From NCBI GenBank assembly GCA_030431975.1, contig JAUIHP010000001.1, positions 267,597 to 331,596 on the forward strand: 64,000 bases of DNA, written 5' to 3'. The notes beneath the pieces are model-generated. The model had not been told where the DNA came from. It saw nothing but the letters and a program-made list of their open reading frames with translations, and made no database searches. Shown here piece by piece: positions 26,138-34,240 of this stretch; position 1 is the first letter of the stretch, and each line of letters starts with the position of its first letter. The stretch comes from a bacterium (lineage in GTDB: Bacteria > Eisenbacteria > RBG-16-71-46 > CAIMUX01). A program made the translations under genes and the position numbers.

Positions 26138-27670
26138 CCGGCGCAGAGAGATCGGTCCCAGGTAGACGTCGCGCTCGGTTCGGGCCCACCAGTCGCCGGT
26201 CGCTTCACGGCCCGCAGTTCCTGTGAATCGATAGTCGAAACGCCGCACGCGAAGATACCGCGGGGGAGTTTCCTCGAACGGATTCTCCTCGAGTTGCTGC
26301 AGAACTACCGGTTCGCCTTCCAGAAGGCGCACCGCGAAACGCTCGACCCATCCGCGTTGACTGGGGCTGCCGAGTGCCGCGAACCAAAGCTGCCAATCGA
26401 GGCGCGGCATGTGTCCCCACAAAACGAAACGCGGTCGTGTCCGCGTGTCTCCCGCTTTGTAGCGAAACTCGTAGGGCTCCCAAATGAGGCCGTCGACGCT
26501 GCCTTCGAACTGCAACTCGGGTCGCGTCGTCGTCATCACGGAAAAGAGACCGTACCCGTTGTTGATTCGAAACGGCGCAGTCCATCGTCGAACCGTTGGA
26601 ACCGGCTCGGCCCATCCCACGGCATGAATCGAGTCCACCGTGCGGAACAGGGAGAGCAAACAGAGAACCGCAATAGGAGCAGTGGCCAGGACACGCCGCC
26701 AGACATCCCATGTCCCGAGTTCGATTTCTTCTCGCGGGCCGGGGTAGTAGATCTTCCGGAGCCATGCAGGCCAAACGGTGTCGTCGAAAAGAAGAACAGC
26801 GAGACACACGGAAAGGAGGTTGAAGAAACCGTAGTTCCCCGTGGCCACGATAAGACTCTGCAGCAGTAGAAAACCCAGCCCTGCAACGTGGCGAAAACGT
26901 CGTGGCGCGAAGATGAAAAAGGGTAGGACCAGTTCGACCGCGAACATGAACAAGGTCCCCAGTTGTCCGAAGAACGGCGGCCATTGATGGACGAACCACG
27001 AGAAGGTGTGGGGCAACGGTTGCGTCCAGAAGTGGTACTCCAACGCGGACAAGTCCGCCCATGCCGGATCCCCGCTGGCCAGTTTGACGATCCCGGAGCA
27101 CAGCATCAGTTTCAAGAGCAGAATGCGCAGCAACCACAGGCTGGGCGCCCAGGGTTGTCTCTCGTCCCCCGGCGACAACCAAAGCAAAGCCGGTCCCAGG
27201 AAACACGCTGCGAAGAGTGTTTCGAGAAGAAGCGCGTCCCACTGGAAGGACAGAAAGGGTCCGCCGGCAGAAACCAGGGAAAGGTAGGCCACGAAGAGCA
27301 GCGGCAGGACGACGGGAACGAGAACTCCCGCCATCAACAAAAGTCCGAGGAATGCGCCGGCGTAACAAGTCACTCGTACGAACGTTTCGGACGCGTTCCA
27401 CCAGAAGATCGTCGGAAGGTCGAGATAGCGCAGGTCGCCCCGAACCTCGGCAATCTGATCGAGCCGAGGCTGCAAAGGAAGAATGCCGCGATCTCCGATC
27501 AAACCCTGGATCTGCACGGCCAGCGAAAGAAACGCAATGACCGACGTCAGTCCGAGTCCGATGAGAAAAACTCGGCGGGCGATGAGGTACCGCCCGAATC
27601 CCATGGCCGGATCCCCCACTCCGGCCGCCCACGCCGGAGGTGTCGGGAGAGAAAACTTCGGAAGGCGCAT
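26135..27670 (-). CDS. Lipase maturation factor family membrane protein
   Basis: 511 residues. Residues ~28-330 hold about eight hydrophobic segments. Family-type motifs are visible: SFQWDALLLETLF (the conserved F-Q-W-D-x-L-L-x-E), LLRILLLKLMLCSGIVKL, W-D/E-stretch LSALEYHFWTQPLPHTFSWF, and RHVAGLGFLLLQSLIVATGNYGFFNLL. The C-terminal ~160 residues form a soluble domain with FEGSVDGLIWEPYEFRYKAGD and PRLDWQLWFAALG. These match lipase maturation factor 1 homologs, which in animals help lipases fold in the ER; the bacterial role is unknown. Its ATG shares one base with the stop of the upstream crotonase gene (TGATG), so translation is coupled. Confidence 0.88.
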   Translation of the reverse strand: MRLPKFSLPTPPAWAAGVGDPAMGFGRYLIARRVFLIGLGLTSVIAFLSLAVQIQGLIGDRGILPLQPRLDQIAEVRGDLRYLDLPTIFWWNASETFVRVTCYAGAFLGLLLMAGVLVPVVLPLLFVAYLSLVSAGGPFLSFQWDALLLETLFAACFLGPALLWLSPGDERQPWAPSLWLLRILLLKLMLCSGIVKLASGDPAWADLSALEYHFWTQPLPHTFSWFVHQWPPFFGQLGTLFMFAVELVLPFFIFAPRRFRHVAGLGFLLLQSLIVATGNYGFFNLLSVCLAVLLFDDTVWPAWLRKIYYPGPREEIELGTWDVWRRVLATAPIAVLCLLSLFRTVDSIHAVGWAEPVPTVRRWTAPFRINNGYGLFSVMTTTRPELQFEGSVDGLIWEPYEFRYKAGDTRTRPRFVLWGHMPRLDWQLWFAALGSPSQRGWVERFAVRLLEGEPVVLQQLEENPFEETPPRYLRVRRFDYRFTGTAGREATGDWWARTERDVYLGPISLRR

Positions 27671-28449
27671 CAGCGGCGCAACCTGGCCACGACCTCCTCT
27701 AGTCGGCGCTGAGTTTCGGTAGAGAACCAGGAGTCGAGAAACGCTTCGTCCTCGGGTGCTTCTCTGCGGCTATCCACGAGCTCGGTCTTGAACTGCTCCT
27801 TCAGCCGCGCCGCTGCCCGCCCGGTCGATTGCGCGAATCGCTTTGCGTGCCGCTCGGTTTCATCGACCAGTTGATCTGCCGGCACGACGACATCGACCAT
27901 CCGACGTTGCAGAGCCTCCGCAGGTGAGAAGAGATCTCCCGTCAGAACGACCTCGTAGCGGGTGCTGCCGGCAGCAATGGCAGATCGAACGATCGACGCC
28001 ACGATTCGCGGCAACGGCAGCCCGATTGCGGACTCGCGCAGACCGAACCGGTAGCCCTTGCCGCTGGGCGTCGTCTCCGCTGCGACGCGAAAGTCACAGG
28101 CAAGGGCCAGGACCGCTCCGCCGGCGACCGCGTGACCATTGACCGCGACCAACGTAGGCCGGGGTAGTGTGGCGATTCGCCCGAACACTTCATCGAAGGA
28201 CGCGAGAAACGCGCGCATCTGATTCCGGTCGTACTCGATCAGAGTGGGTAGATCGAGGCCGGCAGAAAGGGCCGAACCCTGTCCAGTGAGCAGAACGGGG
28301 CGAGCCGCAGCATCCGGGTCATATTTGGCCAGCTCGTTCAAAGCCCCGGTCATGGCCTCGAGAAACTCGGGCCCCACACTGTTGGCCCGGCGCAACTCCA
28401 GGTGAGCCCAGTCCCAGTGCTCCCGCTTTTCGATCCGGACTTCTCCCAT
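27670..28449 (-). CDS. Enoyl-CoA hydratase/isomerase family protein
   Basis: 259 residues from the ATG at 28449, chosen because GGAGG lies five bases upstream; an ATG at 28461 is also in frame. Crotonase features are clear: GQGSALSAGLDLPTL (first oxyanion-hole strand), NGHAVAGGAVLALACDFRVAAE (second), and a C-terminal helix region. The usual catalytic Glu pair is not easy to place, so hydratase or isomerase activity cannot be stated. It acts on acyl-CoA thioesters in the cytosol. It is co-transcribed with, and overlaps by one base, the lipase maturation factor gene, which hints at a lipid-related job. Confidence 0.85.
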   Translation of the reverse strand: MGEVRIEKREHWDWAHLELRRANSVGPEFLEAMTGALNELAKYDPDAAARPVLLTGQGSALSAGLDLPTLIEYDRNQMRAFLASFDEVFGRIATLPRPTLVAVNGHAVAGGAVLALACDFRVAAETTPSGKGYRFGLRESAIGLPLPRIVASIVRSAIAAGSTRYEVVLTGDLFSPAEALQRRMVDVVVPADQLVDETERHAKRFAQSTGRAAARLKEQFKTELVDSRREAPEDEAFLDSWFSTETQRRLEEVVARLRR

Positions 28450-28579
28450 TTCATCCTCCATCGGCGCGGGGGTGCCCGGACTTCGATGCGTCCTTTCACC
28501 CAGGCCCTTGAAGCGCCGCACTCTCAAGCCCTACCCTCACTTTCGAGTGAGACGGAAGACCCCCAAGAGAGGAACGGAC

Positions 28580-29038
28580 ATGACGACGCACCGCGTACTG
28601 AAACTGTGGTACCGATCCAAGGAAGGCGGCCCGCTCGCCGCCGTCGATTCGCTGGAACTCCTACCCGGCGAAGGGATCGCCAAAGATCACACCCGCGGAA
28701 GTATGCGCCATGTCACCTTCGTTTTCGAAGACGATTGGAAGATCGCCGCGGAGAAGGTCGGAGTGCCCGACCTCGATCCCGTCGGCCGGCGAGCCAATGT
28801 CCTACTTTCCGGCGGCGGCGGTGAAGCCTGGCTGAAGGAGTGGATCCGGTTCGGCGACACTCTTCTCGAGATCAAAGGCGTGGTCGCGCCCTGTCCCGTC
28901 ATGGATGAGTACCATCAAGGCTTGAAGGATGCGTTGGAACCACCCGTCCTGGCAGGTATCTGGGGCCGTGTCCATGTCGGCGGCAAGCTCGAGGTCGGCC
29001 AGATGTTGGAAGAGGGAGAGCCAGTGCCGAAGGCGTGA
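28580..29038 (+). CDS. MOSC-domain protein
   Basis: 152 residues from the ATG at 28580 (GAGAGGA upstream); a longer in-frame reading has no ribosome site. The chain fits a stand-alone MOSC domain: an N-terminal VLKLWYRSKEGGPLAAVDS, G-I-A-K-D-H-T-R in the first loop, WLKEWIRFGDTLLEIKGVVAPCPVMDEY with the conserved cysteine (APCP), and GVWGRV-like IWGRVHVGGKLEVG near the end. MOSC domains bind the sulfur-carrying molybdenum cofactor or pyridoxal-type groups through that cysteine. moaA, moaD and moaE lie 16 kb away on the same strand. Exact role unknown. Confidence 0.82.
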   Translation: MTTHRVLKLWYRSKEGGPLAAVDSLELLPGEGIAKDHTRGSMRHVTFVFEDDWKIAAEKVGVPDLDPVGRRANVLLSGGGGEAWLKEWIRFGDTLLEIKGVVAPCPVMDEYHQGLKDALEPPVLAGIWGRVHVGGKLEVGQMLEEGEPVPKA

Positions 29039-29093
29039 CGAGATCATTCGGCGATCGTGTCCCGAGTCAGGAGCGGACACGAGACTTCCGCTG

Positions 29094-29169
29094 TCAACTA
29101 CGCCTTCCTCGGTCAGTCACGCCCTTCGCGATCAATTACGCCCTTCGCGGTCAGTGAGGCCTTCCGCGT
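29094..29169. repeat. 19-bp tandem repeat between convergent genes
   Basis: Four units of an imperfect 19-mer (consensus TCAATTACGCCCTTCGCGG) run from 29094 to 29169. The fourth unit contains the stop codon of the GNAT gene (29151-29153 on the minus strand), so the array has grown into the gene's end. Confidence 0.85.
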
Positions 29170-29642
29170 GACGGCCTCAGGGAGAAGATAAGTCTCGGAA
29201 GCTCCCGCCCCACGGGCATGCTCGGCACAGATCCCGCCGCCTGACCGCCCATCTTCTCGTAGAACCCGAGCGCATTGGGATCCGAGATCACGATGAGGTT
29301 GCCGCACTGACTGTCCCTTGCGTAGGCCAGCGCGGCTTCAAAGAGTTTGCGTCCCAAACCGGACCCTTGTCGGGAGGGATCGATCCAGAGGTGCTCGACC
29401 TCTGCTTCCACGCCATCGCAGATGACCGCGACAAAGCCCGCGAGCTGACCTGATGTTTCGTCGAATGTCGCGAGGCTCCACGAGTTCCGGATGAACTCCG
29501 GAGTCACGGTCAGACCGTCACGCCAGAGTTCGATCCATTCCTCCGGGTAGCCCCAGCCGCGTTTGGACTTGAACGCCAGTTCCGTGCACGCTGCAGCGTC
29601 CTCGGGTTGGAGCGGGCGCCATTCAGTTTCGTTTGAAGGCAC
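29151..29642 (-). CDS. GNAT N-acetyltransferase
   Basis: 163 residues from a GTG at 29642. The acetyl-CoA-binding signature is EHLWIDPSRQGSGLGRKLFEAAL (Q/R-x-x-G-x-G/A), followed by NLIVISDPNALGFYEKMGGQ, the usual strand-helix that closes the fold. The N-terminal part has RPLQPEDAAACTELAF. The acceptor substrate cannot be predicted. The last codons are encoded by the 19-bp repeat array, so the C-terminal RPSRGRPH tail is probably not conserved. Confidence 0.9.
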   Translation of the reverse strand: MPSNETEWRPLQPEDAAACTELAFKSKRGWGYPEEWIELWRDGLTVTPEFIRNSWSLATFDETSGQLAGFVAVICDGVEAEVEHLWIDPSRQGSGLGRKLFEAALAYARDSQCGNLIVISDPNALGFYEKMGGQAAGSVPSMPVGRELPRLIFSLRPSRGRPH

Positions 29643-29684
29643 CGGTCCTCCGACAATCTGGAGTCCTCACCGAGGCCGGGTCCG

Positions 29685-31505
29685 CTAGTCGAGGACGAGC
29701 ATCTCTCCGGTGTAGGTCGTGCCCGATACGGTCCGTGCGCGGACGAAGTAACGTCCCGGCGCTACAGGTCGGGAGTTTCGGTCCATCCCGTCCCACTCGA
29801 AGTAGGAACCCTTCTCATCTCTCCGCACGGAGCGCAGCGTTCGTATGATGCGTCCCTCTGCTGTGACGACATCTGCGGTCATCCCGTCGGCGCCCGCGTC
29901 GCCGGAAGCTCTCTTCAGGAAGAGCGTCGTACCCACTCCCGGCTTCATCGGATTCGGCATGGCCAACAAACCCTGTCGGGCATCGGCCTCCAGATCCGGA
30001 CCATCCGACGGAGTGTCCACGTTGTAGAAGATGTAGAGGAGATTCGCGTTCTCATCGACAACAGAGATGTCCAGGTCGCCGTCTCCATCGAGGTCATGTG
30101 CCCATGGATACGACCCGGTCAGGGTGACGAGCAACTCATCATGGAGTGTCATCGCCCCGGTTCCGTCATTGAGAAAGACCTGCGCGTTCCCTCCTGAGAA
30201 GTTCGAGCTGATGACGTCGGAGTCGCCGTCACCGTCCAGGTCCGCGACGTGAACACCGAGAGGAAACGGTGACGTCGGACGGGAAACGATCTGATTGAAT
30301 GCACCGTTGCCGTCGTTTCGCAGCAACGAGAACCGGTTGCTGAATGAGTCGACAAGCACCATGTCGACATCGCCGTCACCGTCCATGTCGTTGGCGTCAC
30401 AGTCCCACGGCCCGTTACCCGCGTTGTAGGAGCCGGCCGTCGTGAACCAGCCGCCGCCGGTGTTCAGGAGGACGGTCAGCAAATCCGACTCGCGACCGCC
30501 GACGGCGATGTCACAGTGTCCGTCGCCATTGACGTCCTCGGCCTCGACGGTAAACGAGCCGTCGGGAAGGTCCTCGTAGGAGAGTCCGATTCCGAAAGTC
30601 CCGTTGCCGAAGCCGAAGTAGATGAAGATCTGCCCTTCTCCCGAAGAGAAGCTGTGGGAGGTCGCTACCAGGTCGACGATGAGATCGCCGTCGAAGTCCG
30701 CACCGTGAACCTGACGGCAGTCATGTTGGTCGGTGGTGTAGGTCACGCCGGGAGCGTAGGTCCCGTCACCGTTGTTGATGAGGACGGTGACGGTCGAACC
30801 CTGGATGTCTGCGGTGGCCAAGTCCTGGTAGCCGTCGTCGTTGAAGTCTTCGCCGAAGATGGAACTCGGCTTCTGCCCGACTCCGTAGTCACTGCGAGCG
30901 TCGAACTCGCCGAAGCCGCTGTCGTTGAGAAAGACCGAGACGTCATCCGTTCCTTCGTTCGGAACCGCAAGGTCCGGCCGTCCGTCTTCGTCGAGATCGC
31001 CGCCGTGAATGAAGTAGGGAATGATCGACGCGGTGAAGACGTCTCCGTCCGAGAACTCCGGCGTCGCAGCACCCGAAGCGACGGTGAAGGAGAAGTAGTA
31101 GCCGCCGCTGAGAGAACCGCTCGTTCCCATGATGTCACGATGCAGATTGACGCGGACCTTCTCTCCAGGCAGGAAGGCGGAGCTGGGAAACCAGTTGAGA
31201 GTGTTTCCGTCGACGGACCAGGATCCCGCCTGATAGCCGGACATCACTCCCGCCACACGGATCGGGCGGCTGGGAAGAGTCGGCGCCTCGTCGAACTCGA
31301 TCGAAATCGTGCCCAGGCTCAACTCGACATTCAGCGCATATGCGGACGGCGAGGTCGAGACGACATCGATGGCCAAAGCCGGGGCCGTCACGACGCCAAG
31401 CAGCGCCAGGCCAAATGCGATGGAGCGAAGGGCCGCGGCGGCGGGCCCGAGTCCGCCGATGCGATCGAAGCGTTGCGAGCGAAGGAAAGACGTAGAGAGG
31501 GCCAT
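29685..31505 (-). CDS. Secreted FG-GAP/VCBS repeat protein with FlgD-like C-terminal domain
   Basis: 606 residues from the ATG at 31505, preceded by a strong GGAGGA five bases away. The N-terminal signal sequence (ALRSIAFGLALLGVVTAPALA) is followed by a Big_5/SbsA-type Ig-like domain (~55-150). Seven FG-GAP/VCBS blades then follow, each with an acidic Ca-binding loop (DLDEDGRPDL, DFNDDGYQDL, DVNGDGHCDI, DMDGDGDVDM, DLDGDGDSDV, DLDGDGDLDI and a degenerate one), giving an integrin-alpha-like propeller. The last ~85 residues are a FlgD-like Ig module ending in GEMLVLD. It is a surface or secreted protein, perhaps adhesive. Confidence 0.9.
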   Translation of the reverse strand: MALSTSFLRSQRFDRIGGLGPAAAALRSIAFGLALLGVVTAPALAIDVVSTSPSAYALNVELSLGTISIEFDEAPTLPSRPIRVAGVMSGYQAGSWSVDGNTLNWFPSSAFLPGEKVRVNLHRDIMGTSGSLSGGYYFSFTVASGAATPEFSDGDVFTASIIPYFIHGGDLDEDGRPDLAVPNEGTDDVSVFLNDSGFGEFDARSDYGVGQKPSSIFGEDFNDDGYQDLATADIQGSTVTVLINNGDGTYAPGVTYTTDQHDCRQVHGADFDGDLIVDLVATSHSFSSGEGQIFIYFGFGNGTFGIGLSYEDLPDGSFTVEAEDVNGDGHCDIAVGGRESDLLTVLLNTGGGWFTTAGSYNAGNGPWDCDANDMDGDGDVDMVLVDSFSNRFSLLRNDGNGAFNQIVSRPTSPFPLGVHVADLDGDGDSDVISSNFSGGNAQVFLNDGTGAMTLHDELLVTLTGSYPWAHDLDGDGDLDISVVDENANLLYIFYNVDTPSDGPDLEADARQGLLAMPNPMKPGVGTTLFLKRASGDAGADGMTADVVTAEGRIIRTLRSVRRDEKGSYFEWDGMDRNSRPVAPGRYFVRARTVSGTTYTGEMLVLD

Positions 31506-31634
31506 GACTCCTCCTGTGAGAGTCGCGTCGTATCGACGATGTATGATGCTCAAATCCGGTCCGGCAGGTACTTCAAGGTAGCAAATGGCCGGTCGCGGAA
31601 CAAACTCTCCTCGCGCGGAGAAAGGAAGCCTGTT

Positions 31635-32315
31635 TTGAGTCGGACCATCGTCCTCACCGGGGCCACGCGAGGCTGCGGACGAGCCCTCGTTGACGCTTTT
31701 GCCTCCGCCGGTCACACCGTGGTCGGATGCGGCACTCGGCCGGAGCTGGTCGAACAACTCCGAGAGACGATGGGGGCTCCGCATTCGTTCTCCACGGTCG
31801 ATGTCGCCTCCGAACAGAACGTTGAAGCATGGGCGGGGAAGGCGGTGAAGGAGCATGGTGCGCCCGACCTGCTGATCAACAACGCCGGGGTCATCAACCG
31901 GAACGCACCGCTTTGGGAGGTCCCCGAAGAAGAGTTCGCAAGCGTTCTGGGCGTCAACGTTGGCGGCACGGCCCGGATCCTTCGTCATTTTCTGCCGCCG
32001 ATGCTCGCTCGCGCATCCGGCGTCATCGCCAACTTCAGTTCCACCTGGGGACGAACGACCTCTCCCGAAGTCGCGCCGTACTGTGCGTCGAAATGGGCCG
32101 TGGAAGGGCTCACTCAGGCGCTGTCCCAGGAACTGCCCTCCGGACTCGCCGCGGTGGCCGTCAACCCCGGGATCATTCACACGGAGATGCTCGAAAGCTG
32201 CTTCGGCGGAGGTGCGGCCGGCTATCCATCACCCGAAGCTTGGGCGAAACGGGCCGCGCCGTTCCTGTTGAACCTCTCGACCAAAGACAATGGCCGTAGC
32301 GTCACGGTCGGATAG
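31635..32315 (+). CDS. Short-chain dehydrogenase/reductase
   Basis: 226 residues from a TTG at 31635, with AAAGGAAG about ten bases upstream. The classical SDR pattern is present: TGATRGCG (T-G-x3-G-x-G cofactor loop), NNAG, active-site Ser in IANFSSTW, and Y-x3-K in YCASKWA, then NPGIIHTEM. The cofactor is NAD(P)H. The substrate is not predictable. It converges on the YjbQ gene with 25 bp between stops and is divergent from the FG-GAP gene, whose promoter region it shares. Confidence 0.92.
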   Translation: MSRTIVLTGATRGCGRALVDAFASAGHTVVGCGTRPELVEQLRETMGAPHSFSTVDVASEQNVEAWAGKAVKEHGAPDLLINNAGVINRNAPLWEVPEEEFASVLGVNVGGTARILRHFLPPMLARASGVIANFSSTWGRTTSPEVAPYCASKWAVEGLTQALSQELPSGLAAVAVNPGIIHTEMLESCFGGGAAGYPSPEAWAKRAAPFLLNLSTKDNGRSVTVG

Positions 32316-32340
32316 CAAGGAGCGGTCTCGAGGGGCCGGC

Positions 32341-32760
32341 CTACTCCCCGATGATCTTGACCAGGGCCCGTTTCCGTCGCCTTCCGTCGAACTCGCCGTA
32401 GAAAATCTGTTCCCACGGACCGAAATCGAGTCGTCCTTCGGTGATCGCGACGACCACTTCCCGGCCCATGATCTGCCGTTTGTGGTGCGCGTCTCCGTTG
32501 TCTTCGCCGGTGCGATTGTGGGCGTACCGATCGATGGGAGCGTGCGGCGCCAACTCTTCGAGCCAGCGTTTGTAGTCCGAGATCAGCCCCTGCTCGTCGT
32601 CGTTGATGAAGACCGAAGCGGTGATGTGCATGGCGTTGACCAGGCAGAGTCCTTCCTGGACCCCGCTCTCAGCCAGGGCTTCTTCGACATCGGGGGTGAT
32701 GTTGACGAACCCCATCCGCTCGGGGACTTCGAACCAAAGCTCTTTGCGGTACGACTTCAC
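32341..32760 (-). CDS. YjbQ/UPF0047-family protein
   Basis: 139 residues from a GTG at 32760. The family pattern is clear: a conserved [20 protein letters not shown] segment, then [61 protein letters not shown], with the histidines placed in HNxxxxDGHxH-like order. Members are small trimeric proteins; the E. coli one is reported to have weak thiamine phosphate synthase activity, and the physiological role is unsettled. It is monocistronic. Confidence 0.93.
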   Translation of the reverse strand: MKSYRKELWFEVPERMGFVNITPDVEEALAESGVQEGLCLVNAMHITASVFINDDEQGLISDYKRWLEELAPHAPIDRYAHNRTGEDNGDAHHKRQIMGREVVVAITEGRLDFGPWEQIFYGEFDGRRRKRALVKIIGE

Positions 32761-32875
32761 GTTGGCTCATTGCTGCCGAGACAGAGTCAAATCGGCAAAA
32801 AAGAGCGACGCCAGAAGATATGGTAGAAGCTGCCTTGTTCGCAGCTGGGCCACATCCTCTGACGCGCACGATGGG

Positions 32876-32891
32876 ACGGCCGAAAGGCCGT
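32876..32891. terminator. Perfect GAAA-tetraloop hairpin downstream of the transporter operon
   Basis: ACGGCC and GGCCGT pair perfectly around GAAA (plus strand). It lies 16 bases downstream of the DUF3798 gene stop on the minus strand and upstream of the YjbQ start. No U-tract follows on the minus strand, so it may be a terminator or a transcript-end stabiliser. Confidence 0.4.
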
Positions 32892-32906
32892 AAAATCTTC
32901 CGTGGG

Positions 32907-34067
32907 TTAAAAGACCACGCTTTCGATGAGGAACATATAGTAATTCTGCTTGTCCTCAAAGGGTAGTACTGTAACTTCCGCCTTTGCAGCAGTTTGCAAT
33001 TCCGAAGCTACGGACGCCTGGTCCGCGATTCCCGTTTCGCCCTCCACGGCCTTGATTGCAAGCTCGGTTAGAGCCTCGATCGCGACCATTCCGACGGACA
33101 CCGGCCAGGATCCCATCCGGCCCGTGTTGCCCGCTTCGGCCACCTTCTCGTGGATGGCCTGCCGGATGGCGCCCATGTCTCCCGCGTCCTCTTCCGAGAT
33201 CGCGATCCCGAGCGCCCCGGGGTAACCGTGGGTCGGGGACGGACAGCACTGCTCCGGCATGATGGCGTGGTTGTCGGCCGAAGAGCGAATGAGCGGCTCC
33301 TGCATCCCGCAGTTGGTCGAGAAGAACGCGGTGTCCTGACCGTACTGCTTCACCTGCCTCGGAACGTCTTCGAGGATGAACTTCTGCGCTCCGGGGAGAC
33401 CCTGATCACCGGTCGGGTCGGGAGCGTTGGCGAAGACGAACTTCATTCCCTGGGAAGCGCAGCGCTCTTCCATGATCTTGGCTCGCCGGCTGATCAGCTC
33501 CTGACTCATGTGGCGCGGAAAGGAGTAGTGGACGAACGTCTTCGCGCCCATCTCCTTCGCCAGGTCGACAATCGTCTCACCGCGCTTCAGGTTGTCCGGC
33601 ATGATGCAGACATCGGCGTAGTCCGCGATCTGGTGCGGATCCTCGTGCGGTTCATAGACCAGGAACTTCATGTCGGGACGGAATTCGCGCACGCGCTTGA
33701 TCGCAGCCATCGATCCGGGAACGCCCTGCGCGAGAATGAACGCTTTGACGTCCTTGTCGGCCGCGACGTTCAGAACCTGGGAGATCATCGCCTCCTGCTC
33801 GGTCATGAAGTTGTCCGGGTAGGTCACGTGACGAATGCGGTCGGCGCCGTACTGGGCGATGACGGCCTCGGCTCCGCGGTACTCGTCCTCTCCCTGAGAG
33901 ACCGTTCCGGTCATGAGGCCAATCTTGAACGGCAGCTTACCGTCGTCGGCTGCTTGCGAAGAGTCCGCCGAGTCAGAGGTTTCCCCTCCGCCCGAACATG
34001 CCCAGGCAAAGCTGACCAGGCCCGTCAGAAGAATCCCGCGAACCCACGCTTTCGAAACACGCTTCAT
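32907..34067 (-). CDS. DUF3798 substrate-binding lipoprotein
   Basis: 386 residues, ATG at 34067 with GGAG upstream. The lipobox FAWAC gives C24 as lipidation site, followed by a Gly/Ser/Asp-rich linker. The remainder is a periplasmic-binding-protein fold of the DUF3798 family: KIGLMTGTVSQGEDEYRGAEAV, VLNVAADKDVKAFILAQGVPG, GAKTFVHYSFPRHMS, FFSTNCGMQEPLIRSS and GYPGALGIAI. It resembles the basic membrane protein/simple sugar receptors. It lies 173 bp after the last permease gene of a matching ABC importer on the same strand, so it is the receptor. The ligand is unknown; nucleoside-like or sugar-like compounds are the family analogy. Confidence 0.9.
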   Translation of the reverse strand: MKRVSKAWVRGILLTGLVSFAWACSGGGETSDSADSSQAADDGKLPFKIGLMTGTVSQGEDEYRGAEAVIAQYGADRIRHVTYPDNFMTEQEAMISQVLNVAADKDVKAFILAQGVPGSMAAIKRVREFRPDMKFLVYEPHEDPHQIADYADVCIMPDNLKRGETIVDLAKEMGAKTFVHYSFPRHMSQELISRRAKIMEERCASQGMKFVFANAPDPTGDQGLPGAQKFILEDVPRQVKQYGQDTAFFSTNCGMQEPLIRSSADNHAIMPEQCCPSPTHGYPGALGIAISEEDAGDMGAIRQAIHEKVAEAGNTGRMGSWPVSVGMVAIEALTELAIKAVEGETGIADQASVASELQTAAKAEVTVLPFEDKQNYYMFLIESVVF

Positions 34068-34120
34068 TGATATCGCTCCTTTGGCCGCGTTTGGCCGCCC
34101 CTATCCGGAAGAGGCTAAGC

Positions 34121-34196
34121 GGACAGACGAACTGGGGCAAGCCCGGGACCCTTGCCGAACGGACGACGTGGGGCAAGCCCGGGCCCCTGGCCGAAC
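34121..34196. repeat. Imperfect ~38-bp direct repeat upstream of the DUF3798 gene
   Basis: Two tandem copies (34121-34160 and 34161-34196) share the core GGGGCAAGCCCGGG and the ends GGAC and CCGAAC, differing by two short indels. They fill much of the spacer between the permease and DUF3798 genes and could form alternative stems in the operon mRNA. Confidence 0.7.
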
Positions 34197-34240
34197 CGAG
34201 CACTCGGCGCGCCATTGGGCGCCAAGGCCTCCGCGATCCC

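Noticed and set aside
30516..31634. N-terminal extension of the SDR frame over the FG-GAP gene
   Set aside because: The extension is antisense to the FG-GAP gene; a TTG at 31635 with a ribosome site gives a normal SDR.
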